From the NCBI RefSeq assembly GCF_037126465.1, contig NC_088203.1, positions 87,358,668 through 87,422,667 of the forward strand: a stretch of 64,000 bases of DNA. Direction: 5' to 3'. Every line of letters begins with the position of its first letter. Within the stretch, counting starts at the first letter, position 1. Under the pieces are notes generated by a model. It searched no databases. It saw only the letters and a list, made by a program, of their open reading frames with translations, and was not told the origin of the DNA. Positions 10,131 through 22,407 of this stretch are shown piece by piece. Made by a program: the position numbers and the translations under genes. This stretch comes from Ornithodoros turicata (lineage: Eukaryota > Arthropoda > Arachnida > Ixodida > Argasidae).

Positions 10131-11239
10131 CCACTACCAACTTGGAATGCAGGTTCACATCGACGCAGATAATTGCATTTTACCCTTATCCGGAATAACT
10201 TGAGACGAAGTGTCAAAACCCCTTTAACGAATCAATGGAGGTAAGGCGTCGCCTCCTATAGGTCGATCTCGCAGCGAATAGGAAGTTGGCTTCGGAAAAA
10301 CAGGCCGTTAATTGGGATGTCCCTTCAGCGTTATGGTTTGTACCGGCACAGAATGTGGGCCCAGGGAGCATTACTCGGTCCGCGCGCCACGCCGTTTTCT
10401 GCATAATGTCGTCTGCAAGCACTCCAACGTTTTGCAAGAGTGCCAACATATGCCCGAGGGAAGCTTTTAGTCGCCCGCTGTTTCTTTTGCCCCTTCCAAC
10501 GGGAAGCCGGCGAAATGCTCCGGTTTGGTCCCGCATTCAGAGACCTCGATTAGCTGCTCCAACTGCTCCTCGCGTCACCGCCGTCTTGATTGTTTTGTCT
10601 ACCTCCTTCGTACATTTCTCATTATAATTTTGCACAGCGATGCTCAGTCACTCTGAAGTTTACAAGGATTCAGTTCACTCCAGAGCTTTACATGTAGGCT
10701 ATATAATGTTGCACCCGCATTGAGTAATTTGGTATGCCGGAGTAATTTGGAGTATGCCGGCACGGATAAACTTTTATATGTCGCTATGCTGCACAACTTT
10801 CACTACAAGAATTGTGAAGGTAGAAGTGCACCAGCACTTGGAAAGTACGTACGACCGGCCTTGTAAAAGTGCACGCCCGTATACATATACAGCACCAGAT
10901 CGCGCTGCACATTCTGTTGTGCAGTTTAGTTTGGTACCATCTTACGGCGTCTTCGCCGTTTTCCCGAGCCTCAGCTTCAAGAGGACTTATGAAGCCGAGT
11001 ACGTGGAGTGGAGCTGAAAATAGTACTCCTGACTCCAAATGCCGTCACTCCAAACCTCCTGGGAGAGGCTTTCTTGATTGTCCCTAGCTCGCCTCCTCTG
11101 AGAACCTTCGCGACGTAAGCTGCCTTGATTGGCGGCGCCATTTCCGATGTGTGATGGCGTGAGGCCCTCCAGCGAAGCTTCCAATCATCCGACTACACTG
11201 AAGAAGGGCCCGTTCCTACTACGTGAATGATATCCTATA
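10131..11239. other. Unassigned DNA
   Basis: The segment from about 10210, with CCCCTTTAACGAATCAATGG and TCCCAATTAACGG-type sequence on the complement, may be a diverged repeat, but I could not find its ends. A local duplication of GTATGCCGGAGTAATTT lies at 10731-10760. Frames up to 113 codons at 10213-10627 overlap on both strands and are not recognised. Confidence 0.35.
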
Positions 11240-11318
11240 CACTCTTAAAAATGAGTTTCCCGAATGACAACGTCCTCGCCCCTGATTTGTTGAAAACGGG
11301 AGGCGGAGCCTATTTTGT
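11240..11318. mobile_element. A-type MITE left arm, cut short
   Basis: CACTCTTAAAAATGAGTTTC is followed by CCGAATGACAACGTCCTCGC, a GAAAACGGG block and GGCGGAGCCTATTTTGTAG. The order matches the variant copy at 6989-7225, with the first inner block deleted. The right arm is absent and SINE sequence follows. Confidence 0.75.
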
Positions 11319-11400
11319 AGTTCACAGACACAGTTCCCTGTGAAGTCGGCCCAGGATGCAAGATCGATCCTTCCTGCGATAGCCGTGACGTTGCTTGCCT
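11319..11400 (+). mobile_element. SINE body fragment
   Basis: CAGTTCCCTGTGAAGTCGGCCCAGGATGC corresponds to the middle of the S1/S2 SINE body, followed by GCGATAGCCGTGACGTTGC. The tRNA-like head is missing. Its start coincides with the end of the broken MITE arm. Confidence 0.6.
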
Positions 11401-11799
11401 GAGTCTTGCAAGCAGTTCCATCGTCACCAGCACCCCTAGTCCACACCCTGTGCTGGTCACTGAGTAATGGGAAGGAAATTTTTTTGCCACTCCATGGACA
11501 CTTGGTTGTCTGTTGCTGATGACGTATAGTGATCCCTTTCTTCTCCTAGGCGACGTGAACAGTCAGCTTCGGTATCGAGCCCCATTTTTCGGGGTTTATT
11601 CGCTGAACTGTCGTAGACCCGATTATTATGGACACCTTAAGAAGGGACCGAAGTAGTCTTTGCCGCGCAGCTACCCGGCGCTACTGCTGCTGTGTGGTCG
11701 AAACAAGATTGTGTCCAAACGGTTCAAGTGGCAGATTGGTGGCGCTTTTTTTTTCCCGAACACTTCCGATATGGCGACATGTAGCTCGGGGTAGATCTG
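11401..11799. other. Unassigned DNA
   Basis: No element or coding signature was seen in this gap between SINE pieces. Confidence 0.35.
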
Positions 11800-11945
11800 G
11801 AGTTCTGGGTCGACTTCACACGGAACTGTGCTGACATTTGCCTTGCAGGAAAACCCTGAGAAAGAACCCAGACACCACAGCCGTTGCGGGGATTCGAACC
11901 AGCGTCGCCTCCCAGTTCCGCCGTGCAAGGCGATTATCTTAGCTA
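11800..11945 (-). mobile_element. tRNA-derived SINE fragment, minus strand
   Basis: On the complementary strand there is a B box GGTTCGAATCCCC followed by CTGTGGTGTCTGGGTTCTTT and CAGGGTTTTCCTGCAAGGC, which is the S1/S2 head-to-body junction. The body stops after the GAAGTCGACCCAG-like block, so the 3' part is lost. Confidence 0.75.
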
Positions 11946-12029
11946 CGAGAGTTGGTTCGGGTGACGAAGCGGTGTCCGTGTTTAGCGTCCCTCCCTTGAC
12001 GACGCCGTCCGAGCAATTTTTTTTCCATG

Positions 12030-12140
12030 TTTCTTTTTTTTTTTTCATACCAAATCATTGGCGTCATTGGGTTTTGGCGCTCTATGGCCTTTGTTGCCTT
12101 TGTGCCATTAAACACATAATCAGTCAATCAATCATTGGCC
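12030..12140 (+). mobile_element. Possible retroposon 3' tail with CAAT repeats
   Basis: TTTGTTGCCTTTGTGCCATT is followed by a short tail of TCAATCAATCATTGG type. A unique end followed by a tetranucleotide tail is typical of LINE or SINE 3' ends. No coding part is attached. Confidence 0.35.
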
Positions 12141-13092
12141 TCCTCGGCCAGTTCAGACGATCCCCAGGTTTAAAGGAGCATTAAAGTGGTATCTAACATG
12201 GCAAAAAAACTGTTGTCATCTTGTAAAGCAGTATGTGAAAAGCATTCCCCCAAAATATTTTTGTCCAAAGTTGTTTCACCGCGGCGCAATTCATTTGCAA
12301 AATCGCCCACCCGCTCTCTCAGATCACCCACGCTAAGTGTGACGTTTGTGGTAGAGAGCCCCCTCATTCGTTGGTAGGAAAAACCGTCTGCTACGAACAT
12401 TGCGAGCGCTTCTATCCGTTATATGATTTATATCACGTTTTCTAAAAAAACAAAACAAAGCATATATGCAGCCTGACCCAATAAGGTTGCAATCACAAGA
12501 GTAATATATCCGTGGCTTCTGTGCAATTCACCGTAGCAGAAAGCAAGCGGTGACGGCGGCATTGTGGCGCCACCTGTTAGCCACTGAACCAACTGTACGG
12601 TGAAAACGGTCAGAGGCTGCACACTGTCGGGAAGCACTGGGGTTTCGCTGTACAAGACGTAGTTAATTTCGGACTGCACCACTCGTTCTTCCCGTGGTGT
12701 CTGCGGTCCCAAAAAATCGTGGTTGTGTCGTTGACAGCCCCCTCCGTTTCGGACATCACGCAGCCGGAGAACGCATGGCGTCTCCGAACCGGTAGCAGAC
12801 GCTCCGGGCTGCGCGGTGTTGCTCACATCGATCATGTGATCCCAGGTCCAATGAGGAGCGTCCCTACCACTCGCGTCACATGGAAGGCGAAGGAGGGTGT
12901 TTTGCGCACGGGAGGTTCAGGGAGCTATTGCAGCCGTCCCAATTTCGCTACGGTTGCACTAACTGTGGGAAAACTGTTTTCGGCCGCCTAACATTCTATA
13001 CCGACCAAAAACAGAAACAAAGTTGTGTGCCTCTAGACTGCTCCTTTAAAGCAATTTACGTGCCTTCGACACTGCATACACCGTACGTACCG
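12141..13092. other. Unassigned DNA
   Basis: Contains GTTTAAAGGAGCATTAAAG near 12169, a motif type often found at DNA-element ends, but no complementary end was located. The 135-codon minus-strand frame at 12428-12835 and its overlaps show no recognised domain. Confidence 0.35.
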
Positions 13093-13094
13093 TA

Positions 13095-13650
13095 CAGGGT
13101 GGGTGCTGATAAAGTAGCCCCACATTTTTGCACGTACCACGTTTCCTGCTTACCGCATGAACTTTCGGTGGCGCGTAATGACGCATTGATCCGGTACAAA
13201 CGCACAAAAAAAAGCCGGTACAACGCACGTACCTCCGGTACAAACGCACGAAAAATCGTAGTAACCCAACTCCACGTAACAAAAAAGTTATCCACGCAAA
13301 CGTTGCCCACCGTGCGTCCCGATTTTCCTACGCAGAAGTCAATATGGCGGTCACGCCACAGTTGCGTCTAGCTACCGCTAGGCGTACCAGATCTCGTTTT
13401 GTTTCTGTGTAGTGGCACCCCCCAGCGGTAGGGCGCTGCAACTGTGCTACACTGCAATGTCCCATTGGAAATACACGGAGCGAAGTTCACGCTGCTAATG
13501 ATTTTATTGCGCAGAGTTTGGTTACCACGATTTTTTTTTCTCCATTTGCACCGCATAAATGCACCGTCGTGCGCCGCCGGAAGTTCGTACGGTATGCAGA
13601 GAACGCGCTATGTGCGAAAATGTGGGGCTACTTTATCTGCACCCACCCTG
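13095..13650. mobile_element. TA-flanked CAGGGTGGGTGC TIR element
   Basis: 556 bp with ends CAGGGTGGGTGC and GCACCCACCCTG, flanked on both sides by TA. The inverted arms extend about 100 bp: GATAAAGTAGCCCCACATTT on the left is complemented by AAATGTGGGGCTACTTTATC-type sequence on the right. The interior is unrelated and non-coding. The TA duplication suggests Tc1/mariner-class mobilisation (inference). Confidence 0.88.
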
Positions 13651-13652
13651 TA

Positions 13653-14702
13653 CTATCCTCTTGTGGGACGCTGGAAAAAAGCTTTGCATCCCCCCCTTCC
13701 GAAGTTTCTCGAGCAACTGTTCCAAGCGCAGCCAACGGAGCACGTACAGGGTAAGACGTCAAAGCTCGCATGAAGTATCGAAACGGACGGCCGAGATAAA
13801 TGCCCTCCCTCGAGGGCAGACCATGGAAAACAAAAGACGGGCAGCGAAAATCTGCTCAATGTCCGGCTAGTCAATAGAGTGCGGCCCGTCTCCCCTCCCC
13901 CGTGGAGGCAGAAGTGGCGTCTTCCGTCGTCGTCGTCGTGCGGTTTTGGGACGCGATCAATACGAGAACGGCCCCAAACACGTCGAGACTGTCGGTTAAG
14001 TCTTTCCCTTTTTAGCCTCTGCATTGTGTACAGCCAAGGACGGCTGCAGGATCAATCGTTTTTGAACGCAAATTTTATCGTCAGCATACGTTTCTGCTCG
14101 GTGGCGCTAATCCAGCTTTCGCAATGATGACACGTCATTTCCCCTTTCGCCCGTGTAAGTAAAATTTCTCGATGCGGGAAGTTGGAGCTGTGATGTATCT
14201 CTCCCAGGGGGGCTCCCCTTCTATTGCTGAGCGCTGTCATACAAGGGCGGGAAAAGGGGGGGGGGGTAGGGACGAAGGAAACTGTGCGGCTCAAAGCTTC
14301 CGCATGTAGGAAGCACTGGGAATTTTAGATGCGAAGAAGGCATCGTCACGATTGTGTGCTTCCAGTGACAGACGAAGGGAAGCATCGTAACATCATGCTC
14401 GTTCGGTCGGAAGACTTTTGTGCGTCGGAGGTTTCTGGAATGTTGTGTAGCCCATTGTCGCTGTGTCGACGTTTTGACGCGACTTTCGTATCTTGAATAT
14501 TTGGTGGGTTTAGGCCTATTCTTCGAAGGCCCACTCGTCGTATGCCTGTTTGTCTTATTTGTCCAGTCTGTTCCTCACAGCGTTCTTTGGAGGCCTGTTT
14601 TCAAACAGTGTGTACAGACTGTATTTATTACGTGCAACATTTGAGCAACGTTGTTCACTCAACGGTGTGTATGTGGATCTCTGGAACTTGCACATCAGTG
14701 TA
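13653..14702. other. Unassigned DNA
   Basis: About 1 kb with no assignable repeat. There is a short CGT triplet run near 13924-13940 and a G tract near 14256-14268. Frames up to 123 codons overlap on both strands and are not recognised. Confidence 0.4.
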
Positions 14703-14713
14703 CGTATTACTTT

Positions 14714-14976
<263 letters not shown>

Positions 14977-14992
14977 CGTATTACTTTGTGAA

Positions 14993-16121
14993 GGGTGGCA
15001 ATCAGAAGGCCGAAAAGTCAGAAAACCGAATTATCGAAAGGCCGAAATATAAGGAACCCAAGATACGAAAACTTTTATTCCAACTGCGATAAAAAATTAG
15101 CTCTACAAATTAAGTAGGATAGACTTGTTGTGAATTAATACAGCAAATAAATTATTTCACCGAACTTCGCGTTAATAACGTACTTTCGATCACTTAGGGG
15201 AAAACAAAAGGGAAAAGTAGACATATGAACCACTGTGTTATTGTATGTGTTTATTTTACACAATGGCAATAAGTTAAAATGAAAAATTACGAGCTATGCA
15301 ATGACATTTCCCATTCTCATCCCATTTTCAACAACGGCTTCAACCTCGGTCATTCCTAAAACCACTTCCCTATCATCAGCTCAGACTCAAAACCGCACCT
15401 AATTGTTCGGCTTTTCGATAAGTAGGGTGAGTAGCCGAGTGAATGACCTGGGACAACTGATGACTATTCTGGAAGAAATCATATACTGTGCTCCTGTGTC
15501 AGGGGACAAGCGTGGTCATTATACAGTTCTTGGAATAGAACGGTACAGAAAGTTGTAGACTTGCAGGCGAAGCAAAAAGAAAAAAAAAATCCTACAGATC
15601 TTGTCATAGATATCCTATGTAGGGGTAAATTCACGATGGCCATTAACTGGGTTTAAGTTATTTCTGTGTAGCAAGCGATTCAGACGGTTGCTTGTTCAAA
15701 TCACGTTCCGGTCACCAAATGTAGAGAAACACCATCTCCTCTACAATTCATTCAGTGGGTGATACAAGTCATTCACTGGTATTCACCCACGAGGCACTTT
15801 CTTTTTGTAGTAAACATGTTGTAGTTTTTTTTTCTCTAGCCAGTCTATTTCTGAGCACCAAATGCTACGCATTCCAATTATTCGATTTCTGATACAAGAG
15901 CCAGGAAACTGTTTTATAATCTTATGACAAGAACAGCCCCATTCAGGGTCTTCTGTCTCTTTTGCCTTTCCATTTTCGGCCTTTTGACTTTCGGCCTTAT
16001 GATTTTTCGGCCTTTTGTCTTTCGGCCTTATGATAGTTCGGCGTCATGATTTTTCGGCCTTTTGGCATTCGGCCTTCTGATAGTTCGGCGTTATGATTTT
16101 CGGCCTTCTGATAGGCTTCCC
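14993..16121. mobile_element. Non-autonomous hAT-type element with GGCCGAAA subterminal repeats
   Basis: 1129 bp flanked by identical 8-bp TTTGTGAA at 14985-14992 and 16122-16129, the duplication size of hAT elements. The ends share ATCAGAAGGCCGAAAA in inverted orientation. The right end carries a minisatellite-like array of TTCGGCCTTATGATTTTTC units (about 15970-16110), and the left end has a few inverted units (15003-15045). The interior is AT-rich and non-coding. Confidence 0.88.
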
Positions 16122-16129
16122 TTTGTGAA

Positions 16130-17084
16130 TCGGTCCTGTCTTGTCGTGCTTGTGTCCCTTACTCTTTTTCCTCGTCCCCAACTCCTCTTCCGCTTATTTT
16201 CTTCCTTTTCCTCCAGTATTTTCTCGGTTTTTATTTATCGGTTATCCTATGGGCACATCAATTACTCGGCGACGTACAAAGGGTTAGGAAATACGACATT
16301 TCCCCCTGTGCTAATACATTCGTGTTTAGTTGTTTTCTTGCTGTCGTGTAATAAAGATTACCAGAGATGCCAAAACTGGGTTAGTGCTCGTGCAGCCACC
16401 TCATCTCCATTGTCCTTCGGCGAATAGGACAAGGCCTACTCGTTTTCGGAGGCAACAAAAAGAAAGAGAAAAGGCAGCAAAATGATCCGCTAAAAGGGTT
16501 CCCAACTCCAAATATTGAAATTAATTGCTTGGGAGCAGTAAAAACATTCTTTTGCTTAAATTGGATTGGAATATCTGGAGTTCGCAAATGTCGTAGTAGT
16601 CGATGTAGGGCTCTTTTCTTCTTCTTCTTCTTCTTTTTTTTTTTTTAAGGTAATGTTTTTTCGGGGAAAATGTTCCTCTACATCAGTCCTGATCGGCGAT
16701 AATGGAATGTCGTGGAGGGGCGAATTTGCTGAGCAGCTTATCAGCCCCTGGCCTCACTCTATAGGACTTCTTCGTTGTCAGCTGGCCTCCGCAGTCTTTT
16801 GCATATTTTTATCCGCAATGATAGTTCGTGGCTTCACGCCGCGAGACAACCGTGACCATGAGCGGACGCCACTGTGGTCGACCTATGAATTAATTTTACG
16901 CACGTGAATGCTCCGAATTCTCGGCACACGGCACACCTTATTTAAAGGTATCGTACAGCAGCAGACGTTTATCTTTGAAAATTGTATCTCTGTGTGGAAG
17001 TTGGCACCAAATTCGCATTGCACGTCAAGTATGGCGGCAGAACTACATTGCATGCACATAACACTGGGTGCAAGAAAAGAGAGA
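16130..17084. other. Unassigned DNA
   Basis: Contains a CTT/T-rich stretch at 16615-16646. No mobile-element ends and no recognised protein. Frames up to 121 codons carry no motif I know. Confidence 0.4.
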
Positions 17085-17292
17085 GAGATGGTGGTGGTGG
17101 TGATGGTGAAAGGGCTTGCCGTTGTCAGCCTCACGTATGTGGGCAACGTCACGACTGACGCCCTGGGGGAATGTGCGTCCTGGGCCGACTTCTAAGGGAA
17201 CTGTGCCGACATATGTCTGAGAGCGTCTGAGGAAAACCCAGGAAAAACCCCAGACAGCACAGCCGGCACCAGGATTCGAACCCGGGTACCTT
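17085..17292 (-). mobile_element. tRNA-derived SINE S1, minus strand
   Basis: On the complement: B box GGGTTCGAATCC, CCGGCTGTGCTGTCTGGGG, TCGGCCCAGGACGCACATTC, GGCGTCAGTCGTGACGTTGC and the 3' end CCTTTCACCATCACCACC. It matches 9894-10130 over most of its length. The tRNA head is cut just upstream of the B box, where repeated TTGGCTACGT units (17300-17345) begin. Confidence 0.85.
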
Positions 17293-18011
17293 TGAAGTTG
17301 GCTACGTTGTTGTTGGCTACGTTGGCTAAGTTGGCTACGTAGCCATCAGGTGCAGCGAATCTTTATCGCGTGCATGGATGTCACTGTTTGACGAATTGGG
17401 GATTATTTCCTACCAGACGTCGCCTCGTGCCTCGTAACGAAATTTGGCTTTTAAATTCAAGTAAAAAATATTTAGGGTGCTCTGTAAGGATGCTACCTTG
17501 GGATCAGTAGGCGGACGCGGACCTTTACGAAAACAAAGTGAAAGAGCACTGCGTGTTTGCAAAAAGTTTTTCGACAAGTCCTCACGTGAGAGGGAGCGTG
17601 GGGGGAAGCCGGAATACCTGTTTTACTTTAACGTCACGTCTTTGGGAACACGGGCAGCGGCGACATGCATGCGTTAACGCTTATCATTACTCTTCCGGTC
17701 GACGCGGAAAGCTTCCTCGTTTTACGCGGCTAAAAATGGGAGACATTTCACTATGGCGTCGTATTAGTTCTGCAGACCTTGCTAGTGTCACTGTCTTTCC
17801 GGTAATCTGCTGACACGAGAGTCATCTGAATATCTAGGCGACATATATGTAGGGTACGACATTAGCGTTGGCACATGCTTTCGACGCGACGCTGTAAAGT
17901 AACTTTTCTGAAGTTTGAACTCAGTCTGACGAACACATGCCTCAGTGGGCCAAGGAATATATGCGTCAGATGCCGCTGCTTCGTTTCCTTTTGAATGTGT
18001 GTGTACCAGCC
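17293..18011. other. Short TTGGCTACG tandem, then unassigned DNA
   Basis: About four imperfect repeats of TTGGCTACGT at 17300-17345, then roughly 650 bp with no assignment. Confidence 0.45.
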
Positions 18012-18275
18012 GCATGGCCCTCGTTGGTGGTATAGCTAAGGTGGCACTGAATACTGGGAGGTAGTGGGTTCGAATCCTACCACTGGCTATGCTGTTTGAG
18101 GTTTTCCCTGGGTTTTCCGGAGATTTTCCAGACGAATGGCGGCAACAGTTTCCCCTGAAGTCGGCCCAGGACGCATTCTAACTCTCCTGCCCCCCACTCC
18201 TTCCTGCTGTCCTCTCTCCATCTGTCCACATCTGTACGACGCTCGTAGCCACAGTTGCTTCACGACGTTAACACG
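18012..18275 (+). mobile_element. tRNA-derived SINE, family S2, full-length
   Basis: The head has a B box GGGTTCGAATCC followed by GGCTATGCTGTTTGAGG. The body has GAAGTCGGCCCAGGACGC and CTGCTGTCCTCTCTCC. The 3' end is CACAGTTGCTTCACGACG-TTAACACG. S2 shares its upstream half with S1 but has a different 3' end. It runs straight into TG/TATG simple repeats. Confidence 0.87.
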
Positions 18276-18279
18276 GTTG

Positions 18280-18412
18280 TCTCTGTGTATGTATGTGTGT
18301 ACGATGTGTGCATGTATGTGTGTATGTTTTCGTTTTAATTCTGTGTTAGCGCCGCGAAGCAACTGTGGCTATAAGCGGTTGTGTATGTATGTATGTGTGT
18401 GTGTGTGTGAAA
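18280..18412. repeat. TG/TATG simple repeats with an inverted S2 tail
   Basis: GTATGTATGTGTG-type repeats at 18283-18330 and 18383-18408 surround GTTAGCGCCGCGAAGCAACT (about 18345), the S2 3' end on the minus strand. Two S2 tails therefore face each other and could pair. Confidence 0.75.
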
Positions 18413-18489
18413 AATGTTGGCGTGTACGTGAAGTGGGTGATTGCGTGTTGTTCGTAAATGAAGCCCCTTCCGGAAGTTATCGGTAAGCT

Positions 18490-18570
18490 TTGCCAGTGTG
18501 CCGTAATTGGCTAGCGCACTTCACCATCGAAAGGTACGGGTTTGATCCCCGCCGCTGTCTGGCATTTACG
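18490..18570 (+). mobile_element. tRNA-like SINE head fragment
   Basis: GGCTAGCGCACTTCACC followed by B-box-like GGGTTTGATCCCC and GCTGTCTGGC. A similar but poorer stretch (GGTAGCGCACTTGACCG) lies near 50406. No body is recognised after it. Confidence 0.45.
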
Positions 18571-19669
18571 ACGACTGCCGCATCCTTGATCTTTCGCGGG
18601 GCTACAGTACAGCGTCGATCAAACTTCGTGCCGATAACGCTATAGGTGATCTGTCAGTAGCGCTATAGCGCAGAACGCACCCATTAATTCTTGTGCGAAG
18701 AGGTTCGTGTATACTTTTCAAAATACACATTCACACCTGCTGCTGCGTCTACGTCGTTGAATACGGCGTTCCTGGAAGCGTTCTTCAAATCGCTGGAGTC
18801 GTCGACAGAGCGGCGTCGAATCCTTTTAAGAGTCGTCTAGAAAGAAGCTTGCTCGAAGACGCATATTTCACTCAGTCCCCGAAGTCGATAAATATTTCCG
18901 TACCATGTTCCTGTCTGTCGCCGATGATCAGTGATGCTGACGTATGTGTATTCCGGAAGCATTAATCTAATTCGTGTTACGTTTGTTCTATATAGGCCGC
19001 TCGCGGGATCCTTTAAAAGGTTAATTATCCAAGTATATTCGCGTGAACGAGAATTAAATTCCAATCACATCCTTCTCAACGGTTCGAGAGATTTGTTAGA
19101 ATTATTTAAGACCCTAATAAGTTGCCTCCGCAAAACCCTGCCTGCTCAAATTTGATTTTCTGTCCTCTTTTTATTTTATTTTCGTGGAGTTTCTTTTTTT
19201 TTTTTTTTTGTCGTAATTTCTCGTCTGATGTAATTTCATTACGAGCTTGTCTGAGAGTGTGCCGTAGTACCGCTCTGTTTATCCTTTAATTTAATGTATA
19301 ATTATATCACTAATTTAATCACTAATTTATGCGCCGTTATCGAATTAGAAGTTATTGTGTTGGTTGCAGCAGTTGCTACAACATGTATGCGGCTGATCGA
19401 CTTTTCGCATATGCGTAACGTGAAGCTTCCGTTAAACAAGCTATAGCTTCCTTTTTGAAGTGAAACGGTATATGCTCTTGCGGTTGAACGTTAAAATGGC
19501 TGCTGCGTTGTTTGTTTGTTGATCGATTTCTCTCGGTCTCTGGGGCAACGCCAGGGAGGCGATCACGTTTCACGTGTCTTCGATCCCGCTTCGTCGTGCG
19601 TCTCACGGCAGGCCGACACGCTGTCGGTCACGAGGGTCAACAGAATCCGAAGAGCCGTCACTTTAACGG
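18571..19669. other. Unassigned AT-rich DNA
   Basis: A T run at 19192-19209 and AATTTAAT-type sequence at 19285-19330. No element ends were recognised. Confidence 0.4.
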
Positions 19670-20012
19670 TGTATTCACACGGGCGACACCTCCACGGAAT
19701 ATTCTAGTGAAAGTAAAAGCATGAAAAAACACTGTTTATCGTTAGGAAGTTCCGTAGTGTCTTGTGCTGAGCATTCGCACACTGCCGGATTATCGCGAAT
19801 GGCGCACAGTGCGTATACCTAGCAGACTACGGTGTCGTCTGCTATGTCTGTTCCGTAGCAGACGACGGAGCAGACGGAGTATCGTCTGCTACGGAGTATC
19901 TTGCACACGAAAAGACGTGACGTTGAGCGCTCACGTGGCAGCAAAAAGATATGACGTTTTTCACATCTTTCGCTGCAGTATTCCGGGGAACGTTGTTCGT
20001 GTGAATACACGG
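19670..20012. mobile_element. GTGTATTCACACG TIR element, copy 1
   Basis: The ends are CGGTGTATTCACACGGGCGA and the complementary CGTGTGAATACACGG. Inside are GGAATATTCTAGTG and several GTCGTCTGCTACGGA repeats in both orientations (19820-19900). The best match is 42143-42503. The exact target duplication is unclear. Confidence 0.82.
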
Positions 20013-21439
20013 TTAGCAAACTGTTTTTTTCTCGGGTGTTGGGTGCCGGTGTGTGCGTTTTTTTTTTGTTTTTTTTTGTGAGTACGCACGGTCGGAGGCA
20101 CAAAAACGGATTGTTTCCCCAACAACGACAGAACTGACATCATGTTGTTCGAGCTGCGACCGAAGATGAGCCCGAACTTGTTGGAAACGGGGACAGTGCA
20201 TTGCAGGCAGCTGTCGCTCACTGCAGGGCACCAAGATAACATGTTAGCGTAATGCGAGATAACTATATGATCATGAAGGACGCCGCAATGGTCAGTCAGT
20301 CTAATACCTTTGCCCACTTCAGGACTGTTTGACGTGCGCTAAAATATCGGCGCGCAGAATTTAACGACTTTAAAGTCGTTAGATTCGTCGTTAATTCGTG
20401 GATAAAGGCGTGTCTAAGCAACTTCTACCATACCACCAAGTTGCCAGCGTCCTCTGGCGAGGTCGACCGAATCCACCTTAGAATGAGCAGGTGGACACAT
20501 AACCTAATGGCCCGCCGGGGCACTGACACCTGCTGAGTCATTGAATGCGCCCCTAGCGCACCATTTGCAACAGATGCGCACATGCACACGACAACACTTC
20601 TCGTGCGTTCTTTGGTTGTAGTCCACGCGACGCTAGATTGTTGTGTTCTATCTACCACTGGAGTATAATACGTCGAATAAATTTGCACCGCGCAAATTAC
20701 ATGAAAGGAACTCTCTTTTAATGAATTGTTGTGTTACCCATTTTTAATTTCTTCCATTTAACGACGCCTTATACTGTAACGACCCCATTGTCTTCTTCCA
20801 TTTCTCGATGACGCAGGAAAGCGCATTCTAATATGGCGAGTACCGAAAGAATATTTCGATTGATCGCACTGAGTGCAGCATCCTCCCTGTACATTTTCTG
20901 CATCATCACCTTCTCATCATACTTTCTTCGATGAAGCGCAATGGAGCGTCGTCGTTGCGGCGAGGCGCTTCAAGTCATCCACACGGTCTGAGGCGACATC
21001 AGTGAAGTCATTTCTCGTTAATAACCGATTCTTATAGTTCTGTGCAGGCCGCTTGGCAGAGTAGATGTAGTTTCGGACGACATACCTGCTTCGCATGTAA
21101 TTGGATGAAACTTCATTTGATGCGATTTAGGAGGCATACACAGCTCGTATTGCTTCCCAGGGAATTCTGGAATTGGTTGTACTTTGACGTTGGCAGGTTT
21201 GGCTTTCGGGAATTTAATTGTATTCGCAATTTTTTTTTCTGTTTTAGTTTTATAGGTGACTGCGAGTAACGTAGTTTTCCGGTAGGTGTGATGGTGTCGT
21301 GTCAAAGGGCTCACAGAGTGACGTGTGCAAAGCAGCTTCCCAGTGTTTCCAGTATATCTCTTCTTTCTTGGAACCAACCGGAGAATGGTAATTATGAATC
21401 TAACGCGCTGGTGGTTCTACTGTGTGTGAAAGTGTTCCC
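20013..21439. other. Unassigned DNA
   Basis: About 1.4 kb with T-rich runs near 20058-20077 but no recognised element. Frames up to 119 codons (21018-21377) show no motif I know. Confidence 0.4.
20362..20381. repeat. Perfect 20-bp palindrome
   Basis: TAACGACTTTAAAGTCGTTA reads the same on both strands, and a related TCGTTAATTCG follows. No function can be assigned. Confidence 0.85.
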
Positions 21440-21749
21440 AATAGACCTCTCCTTGTTTGTAAACAAATGACGTCGAAGTGTTCGACAGCGCCACCAATTT
21501 GGTAGAGTTGGTACTATGCTGGAAGCTATAGAGGCGAACAAGCTCGCGCCCGAAAGCCACGGTCTTGAGGGGATTACGATGGTCCCTGAAAGGGACGCAA
21601 CCTTAGACGCAACCTTCGGTCCTACTTTCCTTTCAATAGGAGGCAGCGAACAAGTGCCCATTCGTGGAACCCAGCCCTCCCCTTCCGATTCGTTTCAGTT
21701 TCAATCTGTCTACCAACGTCATCATGACGTTTCTCCGGTAGAGGTCTAT
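21440..21749. mobile_element. AGACCTCT-ended DNA element, inverted copy
   Basis: About 310 bp starting ATAGACCTCTCCTTGTTTG and ending GTAGAGGTCTAT, in opposite orientation to 4460-4757. Shared blocks include GACAGCGCCACCAATTTGG, CTCGCGCCCGAAAGCCACGG and GTCATCATGACG. A 132-codon frame runs through it and beyond and is not a gene. Confidence 0.78.
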
Positions 21750-22407
21750 AAGAAGGGGGGGGGGGGGGGAGTGGTAAGCAGTGAAGTGAATACCTTTCTA
21801 GAAAATATTGAATTATTACATATGCTGCGTAGAGAGGAGTCGACTTCTGCAGTTCCTTGCCATTATTACATCAACGAATCAACAGCACAACTTAATGTTA
21901 TTCGCGAATTTTGACTTTCTTGGGTGTCCTCCGCCACCTACATATCCCCCGCGAAAGTCAACGGCCAACTGTACTTCGTTCTCGGCCTCGTACAATGAAC
22001 CGTGTGGGCTCATCCAAAAGCAAAGTCTCGACTGCATAATGTTCCACTCCCGCTGTTCATGCTCAATAAGGTACGTAATGCCGTGGAACAAAGGCAGATA
22101 TGTCTCTGTGTGTACGAGCGGGCTTCATCCTTGGAGCTGGTTTCTAATTTGGTTGGAAGTGCGCCAGATTTTCCTGTACGCCGAAGAGCAGCCGGCTCTT
22201 GAGATCGAATCCTGAGTATGAATGGAGCAAATTACTGTAAATAACGGCGGCGAAAATCAGTCTTGCCACTGAAAAATGGCACAAGCTTCCGGTGGTGGAA
22301 GGAAGCAATGTCGCGACGTTGTCACCCCGACTCATCCACCAGGAGCGATCGTTAAAGTACCACCACGGACGCGCCGCGAAGCCGCTCTGGCTACGAGAGC
22401 GTTCAGA
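21750..22407. other. Unassigned DNA
   Basis: A G tract follows the element at about 21757-21770. Nothing else was recognised. Confidence 0.35.

Noticed and set aside
21516..21914. A 132-codon frame with plausible protein texture
   Set aside because: Most of it lies in the AGACCTCT element, which also occurs in inverted orientation at 4460-4757.
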